Assembly: GCA_012064415.1 (NCBI GenBank)
Contig: SSNU01002983.1
Coordinates: forward strand, 1 to 14,584
Source: Gyrodactylus bullatarudis
Lineage: Eukaryota; Platyhelminthes; Monogenea; Gyrodactylidea; Gyrodactylidae
Length of the DNA stretch: 14,584 nucleotides
Direction: 5' to 3'
Shown here: piece after piece, positions 1 through 10,321 of the stretch
How positions within the stretch are numbered: position 1 is the stretch's first letter
Layout: every line of letters begins with the position of its first letter
Program-made: the position numbers and the translations under genes
The notes under the pieces: generated by a model
Told to the model about the DNA's origin: nothing
The model's input: only the letters and a program-made list of their open reading frames with translations
The model's database searches: none

Positions 1-390
1 AAAACTTTTCTTTCGAAAAATATATTTTTCTGACTATTCACTGAAAATTATAATTTACGATTTTCAACGAATCCAAGTATTTTCATTGGCTAGTTTTTAT
101 TGGACCATAAAAATATATCAGCCGAGAGCAATTTAATAAAAGATTAAAAACATTAGAGTAATAGATTTTACATCATCTGAAAGAAGAATAAATTTTGATC
201 GTAATGGTTGTATTTTTATGTATCCCGAAAGGTTTTCAGACTGTTAAAACGAACTGTAGAAAGAAAATCGGTGAAACGTTCTAAATTTGAAAATTTTCAC
301 AATTTTGTTTATCTTATTCTAGAAGCGTGGAAAGGTATTTTGAAACAAAATTTGGTGAGATTATATTTAAATACTTGAAGATTGGTTTTT
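1..390. other. AT-rich stretch with no recognisable gene
   Basis: I see no open frame with coding character, no RNA gene and no repeat. It lies downstream of the stop of the minus-strand gene model at 391-745, so it probably includes that gene's 3' untranslated region. No AATAAA lies close to that stop on the minus strand. Confidence 0.4.
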
Positions 391-745
391 TCATATCGAT
401 GAGCGATTTAAGTAATTTTGCAAAATTTCATCCAAATCTACTGTATAATAGGGATAACTTTTTAAGAACAATTTTCGAAAATTCACAGATGCCTCCATAA
501 ATAAAGATGCTTTAGTATTTAAGGAATCTAGACGTGAAATTTCTCTTTGATTAAACCTTTTCCTAGGGGAGATGTCAATACAACAAAGTTCTAAAAAATT
601 GCATATTTTCACGAAAATAAATCCCATTTCCTTTAAGCAGTGTGTACATTTTCCACAGCAATGGTATTTTCGATTGATTCAAGAAAATATCTGATCTACA
701 TATTTGACTTGAAGAAATAATTAGCTCCCAACAACAAAAATTCAT
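391..745 (-). CDS. Hypothetical protein, two exons with a 22-bp intron
   Basis: Model: exon 1 613-745 (ATG at 743-745), intron 591-612, exon 2 391-590, ending in TGA. The intron begins GTGAAA and ends TTTTTTAG. Read unspliced, the upstream frame runs into a stop shortly after the junction; removing 22 bp joins two open frames into 110 residues. The product is basic in the middle (ISPRKRFNQRE, about residues 50-60) and ends in a probable helical stretch with FRKLFLKSYPYY. There is no clear signal peptide or membrane segment, and I recognise no family. An in-frame stop lies just upstream of the ATG, so this start is reasonable, although an untranslated or further 5' exon cannot be excluded. Support is the joined open frame and the similarity of the intron to the better-supported micro-introns at 13158-13667. 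Confidence 0.38.
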
Positions 746-1245
746 TCTCAGAACACTCTTTCACTGTTCCCTTATTTGTACAAATCATTTCTATGAATAA
801 ATATAAATGTTTCAATTTCAAAAAAAAAAAAAAAAGATTGATTATTTATAGCTTTCAAAACTTCGAAAATAATTGGTTTATTGACTTTCAATACATTTAG
901 ATAGGAAAATCATTCAACCTATTTACAACACCCCTTTCTCAGAACTTACTAGTGTAAAAGTGATGGCTGGATTTTCATGTGAATAAAATTTGCAAGCAGG
1001 GTTTCATGATACATTAATTTATTATTAAATCAGATTGGAATATAAAATAAACTGTAACAAAAAATTTAAATCTCTGTCAGTAAAAAAGCCTTTGTTTTCA
1101 TTCGATTCTAGTAACTGTTCTCTCAGTAGTTGTTTAGTTTTCATAACGACTGTTTATTTTAGGTCCCTTAGTAACATCTTCATCTCAGCGGGGATAGTAA
1201 CCTGTTTTATAAATCTTTCTTTTGCTTTTAGGCCTTTTCCAATTA
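746..1245. other. Intergenic; possible exon fragments on the minus strand
   Basis: No complete gene is visible. On the minus strand two short frames have coding-like composition: roughly 1146-1243 (IGKGLKAKERFIKQ followed by AEMKMLLRDLK) and roughly 1030-1143 (MKTKQLLREQLLES and GFFTDRDLNFLLQF). I could not find a GT-AG junction that joins them convincingly. One option, intron 1113-1200, gives a continuous frame. They may be exons of an unrecognised gene, decayed coding sequence or chance. Confidence 0.2.
820..835. repeat. Run of 16 A
   Basis: A homopolymer of 16 A on the plus strand. AATAAA lies about 20 bp before it (796-801). The octamer GATTGATT flanks the block at 672-679 and 836-843. 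It could be a retroposed tail, but the proposed insert would overlap the first exon of the minus-strand gene model, so I only record it as a homopolymer. Confidence 0.7.
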
Positions 1246-1678
1246 CAGTACGACCTGAGATTACCTGGGTAGTAAAAATGCTTGGAACGATTTAGTAAAA
1301 ATATGCAACATACGTTTTAACTTTTACATGAATATCTTAAGATAGTTTGATGAATCATTTGTTTGTTTTGGAGGTAGTCGACAAGCCTTTTTTTACTTAG
1401 GAGAGGAAAAATCTATTTTCCAGAATAAATTTAATTTTTTAATTATTTTATTTCTATAATTTAGACCGTTTTGATATTGATAAACCTACAATAAATTAGA
1501 CTGTTTAAATCAGGAGAAAAATCTCTATCGTATGGTATATTTATTTTATAAATTTAATTTTAAGGTGTTCTGTGTTAAATGTTGTTACTTGTTAGTAATC
1601 TTGCATATTTATTTCAGTTTTTAAAAAGGGGCAGGGAGGAGAAGGTAATTTTTGACAGATAAGTCTCAGGTCGTACTG
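1246..1678. mobile_element. Short inverted-repeat element with TA target duplication (MITE, Tc1/mariner-like)
   Basis: The left end at 1246-1260 reads CAGTACGACCTGAGA. The right end at 1664-1678 is its exact reverse complement. Both ends are flanked directly by TA (1244-1245 and 1679-1680). Similarity extends weakly for about ten more bases inward (TTACCTG against CTTATCTG). The 433-bp interior has no coding capacity. Insertion at TA and a terminus starting CAGT are typical of Tc1/mariner-type elements, so a non-autonomous derivative is the simplest reading. The 15-bp match is strong in a 14.6-kb window; the superfamily assignment is inference. Confidence 0.5.
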
Positions 1679-1680
1679 TA

Positions 1681-2316
1681 CTTGCTGTTTTTATTTTTGG
1701 AGTTTTTTGTTGTTGTTAGAAATAGTTCTTTATTGAAAAAGGAATAATAATACAAAATATAGAAATGAAAAGTAATTTGTACAATATATAATAGTTTCTG
1801 ATATCTGGTGGTTTGTAATATATTCAAAAATGAAAAAGTAATCTTGTTTATGAAAAATCTTCTAAATTGGCGTTTGATAAATCTGAAAAATTTTAACGAA
1901 ATCAATCTGGTTTCCATTACTAATGAAGATGAAGAGAAGCGTATGAGAGTAATCAATTTTTGATCTTACATGATCATTGTCCCATAATAGCTTTTATGGA
2001 GAAGAGGTTATCACAATTAGACAATTCATATTTTTCATAAACTTAACAAAAATATAAATCATTTGAAAATTTATTTTTCTAGAGTTTAAAATATTTTCAA
2101 TTTCAGCTCATTCTTTACTCCTGATTTTATAATACAAATTTTTTATTCTTTCTTTTTACTGACCTAGCGTCATACAATGATCGCATCTCAACCTCAGGGT
2201 CAAATCCCCTTTGATTACGAAGATATGCTATCATTGTAAAAACATTCATTAACTCATCTACAATCTAAGAAGATGCTCCTTTTCATATCACTATCTACTT
2301 TCTGCTTATATTATGA
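1681..2316. other. AT-rich intergenic stretch
   Basis: It holds a long but low-complexity minus-strand frame (about 1690-1956, rich in Phe, Ile, Tyr and Lys) that ends inside the neighbouring inverted repeat. I do not regard it as a gene. A minus-strand AATAAA lies at about 1729-1734. No RNA gene or repeat is recognised. Confidence 0.35.
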
Positions 2317-2325
2317 TAGATAGTA
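2317..2325. repeat. Target site duplication, left copy (TAGATAGTA)
   Basis: Exact 9-bp match to 3501-3509 immediately outside the GGG/CCC ends of the MULE. Nine bases is the usual Mutator-superfamily length. Confidence 0.88.
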
Positions 2326-2610
2326 GGGTTATTCACCATGTTAGTATCAATTTTTAAATTATATTCACGAATAGTATAATAGACCGGTAGTATCATTTTT
2401 TTATTATTTTCCAGTTCAGTATCAATAGTTGAAATTATTTCAAAAACAGTGTAATATACCAATATATATTTTCAGAATTAGTATTAATTTGAAGTAACAT
2501 AACTATAATCAGATCAATTTCGAAAAAAAAGATTTATTCGTTTAAAAGTCAGCAAAATTAAACAAATACAGTTTATAGAAATCATAATAAGTTTTTATCG
2601 GCTACTGAGC
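2326..2610. repeat. Left terminal inverted repeat of the MULE
   Basis: About 285 bp, the reverse complement of 3193-3500. The inner ~180 bp is nearly identical in the two arms, with occasional substitutions such as GTTTTTATCGG against GTTTTTCTCGG. Divergence concentrates in the outer AT-rich part. Confidence 0.9.
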
Positions 2611-2765
2611 AGGCATTAGACTCCTATTCTATTGACATTGACCAATAAAACAATGTTTTTTAAAAGAAAACAAACAAGATGTCAAATAAAATGTACTACA
2701 TTGTTATTTTAATCATGGTCTCATCTAATTTATTTCTAGCCAATCAAAATTTTGTCAAAGGTTAA

Positions 2766-3221
2766 GATGGGCTTAGACTCTTAGGCTATTCATTTTTACG
2801 ATTCACATGCCTGAAAAATGTTGCTCGTTTTCATCTTTCATCTATAAATGAATCTAAATGTTTTAAAGTTCATAGTACACTAAATCCTGAAATTTATCGA
2901 GTCGGGAAAAATTCGACAAATCTAATTTTCAAAATAGTTGATCTAAAAGTGTTATCATGTTCTTGTTGATTTATGAAGATGAACGGTTTTATATGTGTGC
3001 ATGTTATTGCAGCACTGACTTATAATAATTTGAATATAGAATACTACCTTCCGAATTATTACAAGATATCAAAATTGAAAAAAATGTACAGTACTGAATT
3101 TAATTTCTGTGATTTAGATGGTCTGAAATCATCAAATCTGAAACCAAAGTCTGATTCACGTAAAAGAGGAAGACCTAAGAAGAAAAGAATTCGTTCAGTA
3201 GCCGAGAAAAACTTATTATGA
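2766..3221 (+). pseudogene. MULE transposase C-terminal remnant with SWIM zinc finger
   Basis: One frame runs from after a TAA at 2763-2765 to the stop at 3219-3221 and is broken by a single TGA at 2967-2969. It encodes YRVGKNSTNLIF, then SCSC, the TGA, and FMKMNGFICVHVIAAL. This fits the SWIM finger pattern CxC...CxH (Cys codons 2958 and 2964, Cys 2994, His 3000). Next come NYYKISKLKKMYSTEF and a basic tail with RKRGRPKKKR, common near MULE transposase C-termini. The stop falls inside the finger, and no N-terminal catalytic region is present. The piece from 2973 looks open by itself but is not an independent gene. Confidence 0.8.
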
Positions 3222-3500
3222 TTTCTATAAACTGTATTTGTTTAATTTTGCTGACTTTTAAACGAATAAATCTTTTTTTTCGAAATTGATCTGATTATAG
3301 TTATGTTACTTCAAATTAATACTAATTCTGAAAATATATATTGGTATATTACACTGTTTTTGAAATAATTTTAACTATTGATACTGAACTGAAAAAATAA
3401 TAAAAAAAATGATACTACTTTGGAAAATAATACCGGTCTATTATACTATTCGTGAAAATAATTATAATTATAATTAAAAAATTGACATGATGAATAACCC
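3193..3500. repeat. Right terminal inverted repeat of the MULE
   Basis: About 308 bp. It is longer than the left arm mainly because of a short insertion around 3405-3435 next to ACCGG. It overlaps the last codons of the transposase remnant, so the coding end lies inside the repeat. Confidence 0.9.
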
Positions 3501-3509
3501 TAGATAGTA
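3501..3509. repeat. Target site duplication, right copy (TAGATAGTA)
   Basis: Exact direct repeat of 2317-2325, starting immediately after the terminal CCC of the element. Confidence 0.88.
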
Positions 3510-3959
3510 ATTATCTGATTGTACAATTCTCTTTAGTATAAAATCCATAATGTCACATATTCGATTCAAACTCGACTATACCAGGAGTCTTCTATATTCC
3601 ACTCTCCACTAATTCCAGAATGTTTCTTGAAAATTCTTAAATTTATTTTTGTTACAAGTTTTACAAATCAAACCATTTCTACTATTTTTATATGATGCCC
3701 AAAACTCAGAGAACCTATATTTGAATAATAATATTTTGAAATAGGTTGATATGAAGTTGGGAATCTATGATTTTTACAGAAATCTCGATTTTTTCATCAA
3801 GAATTCGATTTTGTTAGAAATTTTGTGGAATCCTCATGTTGCCCACTTTTACCAGGCAAAGAAAAAAATTATTTTTATGAAAAATATGGCTATTTTTCAA
3901 ATTTCGATTTGGCGCCAAATCCCCATTTTTTTGAACTTTGAACTGAAAATTTTTATTGA
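3510..3959. other. Intergenic DNA right of the MULE
   Basis: It contains a 75-codon plus-strand frame (3751-3978) and an opposite frame over the same bases. Both are AT-driven and without recognisable features, so neither is called. The only notable element is the GC-containing palindrome at 3906-3921. Confidence 0.35.
3906..3921. promoter_or_regulatory. Perfect palindrome containing overlapping E2F-type motifs
   Basis: GATTTGGCGCCAAATC is a perfect 16-bp palindrome. Its core TTTGGCGCCAAA carries the E2F/DP consensus TTTSGCGC on both strands. GC-rich hexamers are rare in this DNA, so the site stands out. No confident gene starts nearby; the only downstream frame (3960-4472) is broken. It may be a relic of a promoter, part of an unrecognised repeat, or chance. 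Confidence 0.3.
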
Positions 3960-4472
3960 TTTGAAAGTTGGAGGTTGATCGAAAGAGGTTTTTCAAGATC
4001 AAGATTAGATAACGCCGTCAAATTATCGACAGTTTTCCCATTTTTGAGAGATATTGAATTATCGAAATTTCTTTGATTTTCAAGTAGTGAAAATGATCAA
4101 AAAATCGAAATTCCGCTCCCAAACGATAATGTGATAAGACCAGATTCAGTTGAATTGATTTTCTTGTCTAATCTTGATCCTGATATCAATTCATATCAAT
4201 TAGCTCTCTCTTTTATAAATGACTTTATACTTAAAATAAACTCTTCAAACAAAAAAATTATTAAAGTCACTACTGTATTAGGCTCAACATTAATATCCTA
4301 TAAATCATTCATTTATCGAATTTTGTGTATTATAGCAGGAGATAATTGGAGATATACATCTATTCAGAGACCGGAATGTTTCTTTCCTAACATTTTTGCA
4401 TTAGTTCTAATTCTAATGTTTTTTTTCGCTAAAAATGGCAAAGAATTTATAAATTTCTTTTATCTTGAATAA
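3960..4472 (+). pseudogene. Possible decayed coding sequence or exon, one in-frame TGA
   Basis: A single frame runs for 171 codons from after a TGA at 3957-3959 to TAA at 4470-4472. It is interrupted only by TGA at 4074-4076. It encodes RLDNAVKLSTVFPFLRDIE before the stop. After it come EIPLPNDNVIRPDSVE, NLDPDINSYQLALSFINDFI and a hydrophobic segment (FALVLILMFFF) near the end. No in-frame ATG is found near the start, so it would have to be an internal or terminal exon, or a degraded gene. I recognise no family. Confidence 0.22.
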
Positions 4473-6008
4473 TATTATTTATTACAGAAGTATGAAACAA
4501 CGTAAAGTTATAGCGTTCATAAATTACAGATAATAAAATCTTTGCAGCATGATTTTGTAAATATAAATATTAAACAAAAAACTGTCAGAATTATCAAAAA
4601 ACTTAGTAAATGACAGTTGTCCTTTAATATATTTGTATGTCTTTAAACAAGATAGTCATTTATGATACAATTCGATGTTTGAATAAAAGAGCACGATTTT
4701 ATTTTCATTCTTGAGATTGACCCAAAAATTTTATTCAAGATTTAATGATCCTAATCCTCGAAAAGGTTCCTCCAGCATCATAATAGAACTGATATTTTTT
4801 CCTTTTTATGCAATAAATCGAATTCCTATCCACCCAGCCAAGTCTACCTTAGGTTTCTCAGCTATACCAGGCATATGGTAGCTGTAGTTTAATAACACAG
4901 TCTTACATGGAAAAATTATACTCAATGATATTTTCCACTTCTTAAAAATTTCTACAATAGAGATTTCTAGTTATTCGGTAAAAACCCGACTTACAGTGCT
5001 TTGCCTTTCAATAGAGAAAAACATAAATGAGATTCAAATTCTCAACGAAAGAGTAGAAAGAAACTTTCCCTTGACTCTTCATAAAAATCGTAAAATTCAT
5101 AAATCGAGAATAACTGTAACTTTATTTCACCTACTGTGAAAATTTACCTATTTATTTTGAAAATTCTCAATTTTATGCCTATTTTATTCTGGTGTAGATA
5201 TTGAATAAAAATTCATGTTAGAATTTGATCCTAGTAGTTAATGGTCTTCCAATTAGCACAGATGCCTTTTAAATCACTTGGTCAATAACATTCTTTTTTG
5301 GTTTCGAGGTTTTAGTTACAGAGGGGTACAGCCCATATTGTTTCTTTCTGATTCTCAAATCAACTTTCATAGATTCTATTTCGGATTTTTAATGCTGTTA
5401 GTGATTGAGATAGTAAGAGGATTTCACTGGTTGACAATCTGGCTGGTAATAGTACGAATGAAGCTAATATTGATATTAGATAAAATTTTCAAGTGCTAAT
5501 GTTTTCGAAAGAGAAAAAGAACATCATGTTAGTTAGTAAATTTTTAATAACTTTCTCATGAATAAAGGTACAAGTTTCAATATGAAAATAATATAACTCT
5601 AGTGGAGATGATAATCTTTTATGGCAAAATCAAATCCTGGTAAAATTTAATTTTTGAGTTTGAGACAGGAAATTAATGAATCAAATAGTATGAATGAAAC
5701 AGTAGTAAAATGTAAAATATATATGATTCTAGGAGTGTGTGAGAATAACTATGATTTCAGTAGTTTTTAGGCACTTGATTAGTTTTTTTCAAATAGTACA
5801 GAGGTCTATCTAAATGCAGGAAAAAAATCATATATATATAAACGATATGCAATAAAAAGAGTAATCATGTTCTTGAGTTTGTTCCTGGTAGTTGTTTACA
5901 AAATCATATTTAATAATGTTCTACATATATAAAGTTTCATGTAAATAAATATATCTAAGGGAGTGCTTTTCATCTTTGTTTTTAATTTAGGAGGAAATTT
6001 CTGAGAGC
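4473..6008. other. About 1.5 kb without a supportable gene
   Basis: A 73-codon hydrophobic frame at 5278-5499 on the plus strand lacks an ATG at its left end and any family signature, and the opposite strand there is equally open. I see no tRNA, inverted repeat or tandem array. The right end contains the probable 3' untranslated region of the CNNM gene. Confidence 0.45.
5981..5986 (-). terminator. Poly(A) signal ATTAAA for the CNNM gene
   Basis: On the minus strand ATTAAA lies about 23 bases after the CNNM stop codon (6009-6011). It is the nearest canonical signal. Assignment is by position only. Confidence 0.4.
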
Positions 6009-9000
6009 TTAAACATCCTTGTGAGCTTTGTCGACCAAGTTCTCAGTTTCATTTTCCTTGAACATGAGATCAGAGTTTTTGAAAATTTGGCTATTTCTTT
6101 TAGCAAGAAGGCTAGGTCGATCAATTTTTTTATCTGGCGTATTTGTTATTTTAATATCGGGATCTTTAATAAAATTCCAAATAAGAGATTTTCGACGATC
6201 ATAACGACCGGCACTCCCCTCAGAGGAGGCAATACTTAGGCTATTCTTTTCAGGACTCTTTTCTGGGGAATATTCTGTTTTGATTTCGATAGGAGCATCT
6301 TCTGGAATGGTTTCAGTAATACGGACAACAGAAAAATTTTCTGTATGTTTTTCCCAGGCCTTTTGAAATACATTGGCTAAATGGGGATTTGCTTGAATGT
6401 AGTCAGCAACAGTTCCTTGAAAGGCTGAGTCAGATCCCTGATCTAGTTTCGTTAAAAGAGAAAGGCTTTGACGTGGGGCACAAACAACTTTGGCTTGTTG
6501 TTGACTTAGGATTCTAGCTAGAGCATAATGTTCTGCGCTTATCTTTAAATATTCAATATCAGAAATAACTTTTAGACTGAAATCAGCTTTGAAATTGATA
6601 TCAAGCAAAATTTCGTGGAGTTTATCAGCGCCTTCTTCATTAGAACATTTGAGAATTTCTCCAAATCGATTATTGACCTCTGAAAAAAGAACATGATTAA
6701 AATTAAATTACAGAAAAGAATTTCTAATTAAATATCTTTGGCCTCCTAATGACTATTCTTTCAAATAAAGAAAGAATACTTTCTCTTTTGGATTGGACTG
6801 AAGAGGAGGTCTGAAATTTCAATCCAATTTTTATCAATTTCCACAAAAATTACTTACCAAGCAAGGCTGGCTCTCCAAAATGATAGAATGGGCCAACTTC
6901 AAAGTTTAACTCCTCTACAGCGGATATGGTGATTTTTGCTTTGCCTTGAAGAATGAGGATAAAATAGTCATATTTGGTATTTGGATGATAGATTATATTG
7001 GCCACATCATCATATGGCTCATATTTTTGCTTGATTAGAATATTTGCATTCAACAGACTCTGCAGGATTGGCATGTTTACTAGATCTTCGTGGAATGAGG
7101 GAACATCTGAAAAAAAACATGGTCATTGTTGAAAAATTGAATCCTGACAAGTTTAAATTCGGCTGAAAAGAAATTACCAAGTATAGCATACGAGCGCAAC
7201 CTAGCTCTTAATTATATAGTCTTCGTTTTGATCAGATCCTATTTTTCATTGATCTAATTATTATTTTGACTTTTAGGGAGAAAGATAAAGGTAGACTAAT
7301 AATGAAATATTTTTATATGACAATCATTCTTGATACCATAGTAACAAGGGATAAAGTATAATTTAAGAGTTGATGATGGTCATACTCATAAAATTTCCCT
7401 AGAAGCAGTAGTAGTTAAACTGGAATATAGTGAAAAAAAGAAATAAAGTATCATCTTGACAGAATAGACTAGCACTTGAAATAATTTGTTTCACTGTCCA
7501 AACATATTAAAGTATATTAGATCAGAAGCAGACAACAATGAGTTATCTCTGGAGAATAAACAAAATAATTTATAAAAATTTGAAGTTGGTGAAGAGTTAA
7601 TAAGAAAAAATCTTCATGTACGCAATAATTCATTGAAGTTTATTTTATTTTCTGCTTTCAAACGATTGATGCACTCTTGTTCTATCATGCTAAGAGTACA
7701 ATTTTTATTGGATATGTCGTAGTTTGTTAATTTTGAATTTTCCCATTTTACAGGAGTAGTTAGTAGGGTCTTAAAAATGCAAAATAAGTATTTTTAATGA
7801 GTTAATATTTCAACCTAGGTCAATTCTAGGAATACAATCTGATTCCTACAAATATTCGAATAAATCATAAGGAACTTACTTGAAACTAAATGACGAAGGG
7901 CAGCAATCTTTAGTTGGGGACTGAGGAAATGGAAACAAGAAGACTCTTTGAAGTTGAATATTCGAAAATCACGTTTTCTAAGATATCTTTTCTGTTTGTT
8001 GACATTGTCGGCTGAAATATAAGAAAAGGATTAATCAGTGGCTAATTATTGTTACTATTAATTGTAATTATAATAGCTATAATAGTCTTTAATGGTTTTG
8101 TAGACTTTATTCTTGAGAGTTTGAGAAATAAACACAAAATTCTTTGTCTATTTTCTCTATCTCTCCACCAGAACAAGGACAATTGATGGAATTTTAGAGT
8201 TGAAGCAAAAGGCATGAATAATATATTAGCATAATTTTTATATTGGACTGCATAAATTTTTTTTATCTAGTTTAAAAGAGAATATTTTTGATTATTTTGT
8301 AGACATGGTGAGATAGATGAATGAAATTAAAAGTTAATTATGAATAATCGAATTTATCAAGAAACTCACTGAGAACATCAGTTTCATCAACAATTTCAGC
8401 TTGTATAATTTCCTCTATAACATCTTCCAATGTGACTAGACCGATAACTTCACGATAAGGATCTTCTGGGCCATCATTAATCAGGAGTTCAACGAAAGCC
8501 ATATGAGCTTTACCTTGACGGAATTCCTTCAGCATTGTTTCCAAATTAGTCTTATTAGGAACAACCAGAATCGATCTGTTGTAGAATTTGCAGATTGTAG
8601 ATACGGGTATGTTATCTTCAATGTCAATGAAGGCCAGATCCTTAACATTTAATACGGCTCGAATATCTCGTCGATCAGTTTCATAAACAGGTATACGAGT
8701 AAAGCCACTAGCAAATATTTCATTCATCGTAGTGAAATCAAGAATAGCATCATATTCAATCATGAAAGCATCTTGAAGAGGAGTCATGACAGATTCAACA
8801 GTTTTAGTGGTAATAGCTAGAGCACCGGTAATTATATTCATTTCATCATTGGCCACTGTGCCTGCAGTAACCTGTTAAAATCAAATATAAAAGAAGATGC
8901 AGTGAATTTTTACAAAAAAATAAAAAAGATAAGAAAAATTGGATTTCAATAAAGAATAATTTCAACACAACCATAAAGTGAGCTGGTTCTTTCTAATGAA

Positions 9001-10081
9001 GAGAATATATTGATTTGAAGAATCAGAATTAATTTATATGGGCATAGGAGGAAACTAACATATATGAAGAATATGCACGCCCATTTTCATCATTTTTTTA
9101 TAAAAAATATATATAGGTAGATATCATATATATACGTACTTGTTCTCGAATTAGAACACAGAGCTTATTGCGATTATAAACAGCGCCGAATTCTTCCCCA
9201 AGAACTTTATCCAAAACAAAGCTGACTGGAAATGAGGCAGGAAAAGTTAAAATGATGAAGATTTTAGTCAACCAAATTGTTTTCGCCCCAACAGCAAGGC
9301 CATGACGAGTACAAACAGCTTGAGGAATAATTTCACCACAAAATGTAATGGCAATAGTTGCTCCAATGATAGCGTAAATTCCATTTGCAAAAATGTTATC
9401 GATTAGGATTGATAGAGCAGAATTAACCAAAACATTGCCGAATAACAAGGAGCAAAGCAATAAATTTCCTTTTTCTCTTATGGGTCTGATTTGCCTAGCA
9501 TATCTCTTTTCTTTTTCAGAGCCAGCTGATTCAATTATTTTAAGCTCTGTTTTGCCAAGAGCCATTAATCCTAGATTTAGTCCACTAAAGAGACCAGATA
9601 GCATTAACAAAAATATGGCTATAATCACCATTCCATACAGTGGAATAAACTCTCGAACGACTTCAAAAACTAGAAAACCTTCTTTGACGCTAAACTTTGG
9701 GTAAATCCATGAACCATTAATTTTAACACATAGATAATTCAATGAGGCTGAAGGTGGTCTGAAATAGTACTTGTGATAAGATTGAGAATCTCTACGAATC
9801 TGGTTGAAATCAAATGAGTTGGTGACGCATTTCGAATCATTATCACCTTGTTTTATAGAGAAGCCGTAATCACTAATACTTTGAAGATTTTCTCCAAATA
9901 TTTCTATTATAACCTTATCACTGTCTTTCATTTGTCTAACGTTTCCATCAGATCCCACGCTATCTTGAATGATGGCACCATGGATTATAGTTTCATCTTT
10001 TGATAAATTAGTAGACTGTGGAGATAGATAGATCAATAGTGAAGATATTATGATTATGAGCGAAGTTTTAGACATGGTCAT
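6009..10081 (-). CDS. CNNM: CNNM-family metal transport mediator (ancient conserved domain protein), five exons
   Basis: Exons: 9140-10081, 8370-8871, 7880-8011, 6858-7106, 6009-6679. All introns are GT-AG (268, 358, 773 and 178 bp; phases 0, 1, 1, 1). Spliced, they encode 831 residues, within the animal CNNM size range. CNNM proteins sit in the plasma membrane and control Mg2+ efflux. A hydrophobic signal peptide (about residues 4-24) precedes an extracellular domain with two NxS sites (81, 122). The DUF21 membrane domain (about 147-292) carries SGLFSGLNLGL and GEIIPQ. The CBS pair (about 338-475) carries VMTPL, GFTRIPVYE and GLVTLEDVIEE. A cyclic-nucleotide-binding-homology domain follows (about 490-690, YFILILQGKAKI), then an acidic/basic tail. 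Two ATGs open the frame; the first is used. The gene is divergent from the PRELI-type gene. Which paralogue it equals is not determined. Confidence 0.95.
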
Positions 10082-10321
10082 ATCTTAAATGATTGAAACT
10101 GGTAAAGGCATTTTTGATTAAAAAATTTGATTGCGGAGCTCAAGTGCTGAGTTAATACGAACTAAAAGTTTCAACAAAATTATAAAACTTCGAAATACCA
10201 ACGAATCTTTTTGTTTATAATTGAGGTCGATTCAAAAAAATAGTCCGAATTCTAAATCAGAATTTTTGATAGTATCTCAAAAAGATTAACACGATTTAAT
10301 TAAATGCTCTAAATTATAATA
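10082..10321. promoter_or_regulatory. Divergent promoter region, CNNM / PRELI-type gene
   Basis: These 240 bp separate the two divergent start codons, so they must contain both 5' untranslated regions and probably both core promoters. TATAAA occurs on the plus strand at 10181-10186 and on the minus strand at 10214-10219, each about 135 bp before its gene's ATG. In DNA this AT-rich such matches are expected by chance and are weak evidence. Confidence 0.4.

Larger units (their letters stand above)
2326..3500 (+). mobile_element. Mutator-like (MULE) DNA transposon, decayed
   Basis: The element is 1175 bp. Its ends GGGTTATTCA and TGAATAACCC belong to long inverted repeats (2326-2610 and 3193-3500). 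It is bordered by a perfect 9-bp direct repeat TAGATAGTA at 2317-2325 and 3501-3509. Long inverted repeats plus a 9-bp target duplication are diagnostic of the Mutator superfamily. The interior carries the C-terminal part of a transposase with a SWIM-type zinc finger, the expected protein for this family. Most of the transposase, including the catalytic part, is absent, so the copy is internally deleted and not autonomous. The intact target duplication and high arm identity suggest fairly recent insertion. Confidence 0.9.

Noticed and set aside
672..843. Retroposed insert: GATTGATT direct repeats flanking a block that ends with AATAAA and 16 A.
   Set aside because: The 8-bp repeat is low in complexity, and the block would overlap exon 1 of the minus-strand gene model at 613-745. 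It stays possible but is not supported enough.
1666..1956. 96-codon minus-strand frame.
   Set aside because: Low-complexity composition, runs into the inverted repeat at 1664-1678, and shows no domain.
2185..2222. tRNA-like 3' half (AGGGTCAAATCCCCT).
   Set aside because: The loop lacks the TTC of a normal T-arm and no acceptor, D or anticodon stems can be drawn.
5278..5499. Hydrophobic 73-codon frame on the plus strand.
   Set aside because: No ATG at its left end, no family features, and the opposite strand is also open; this is expected in AT-rich DNA.
9393..9704. Plus-strand frame opposite CNNM exon 1.
   Set aside because: Shadow of the CNNM membrane-domain coding sequence; the same holds for 6021-6239 opposite exon 5 and 10825-11013 opposite the PRELI-type gene.
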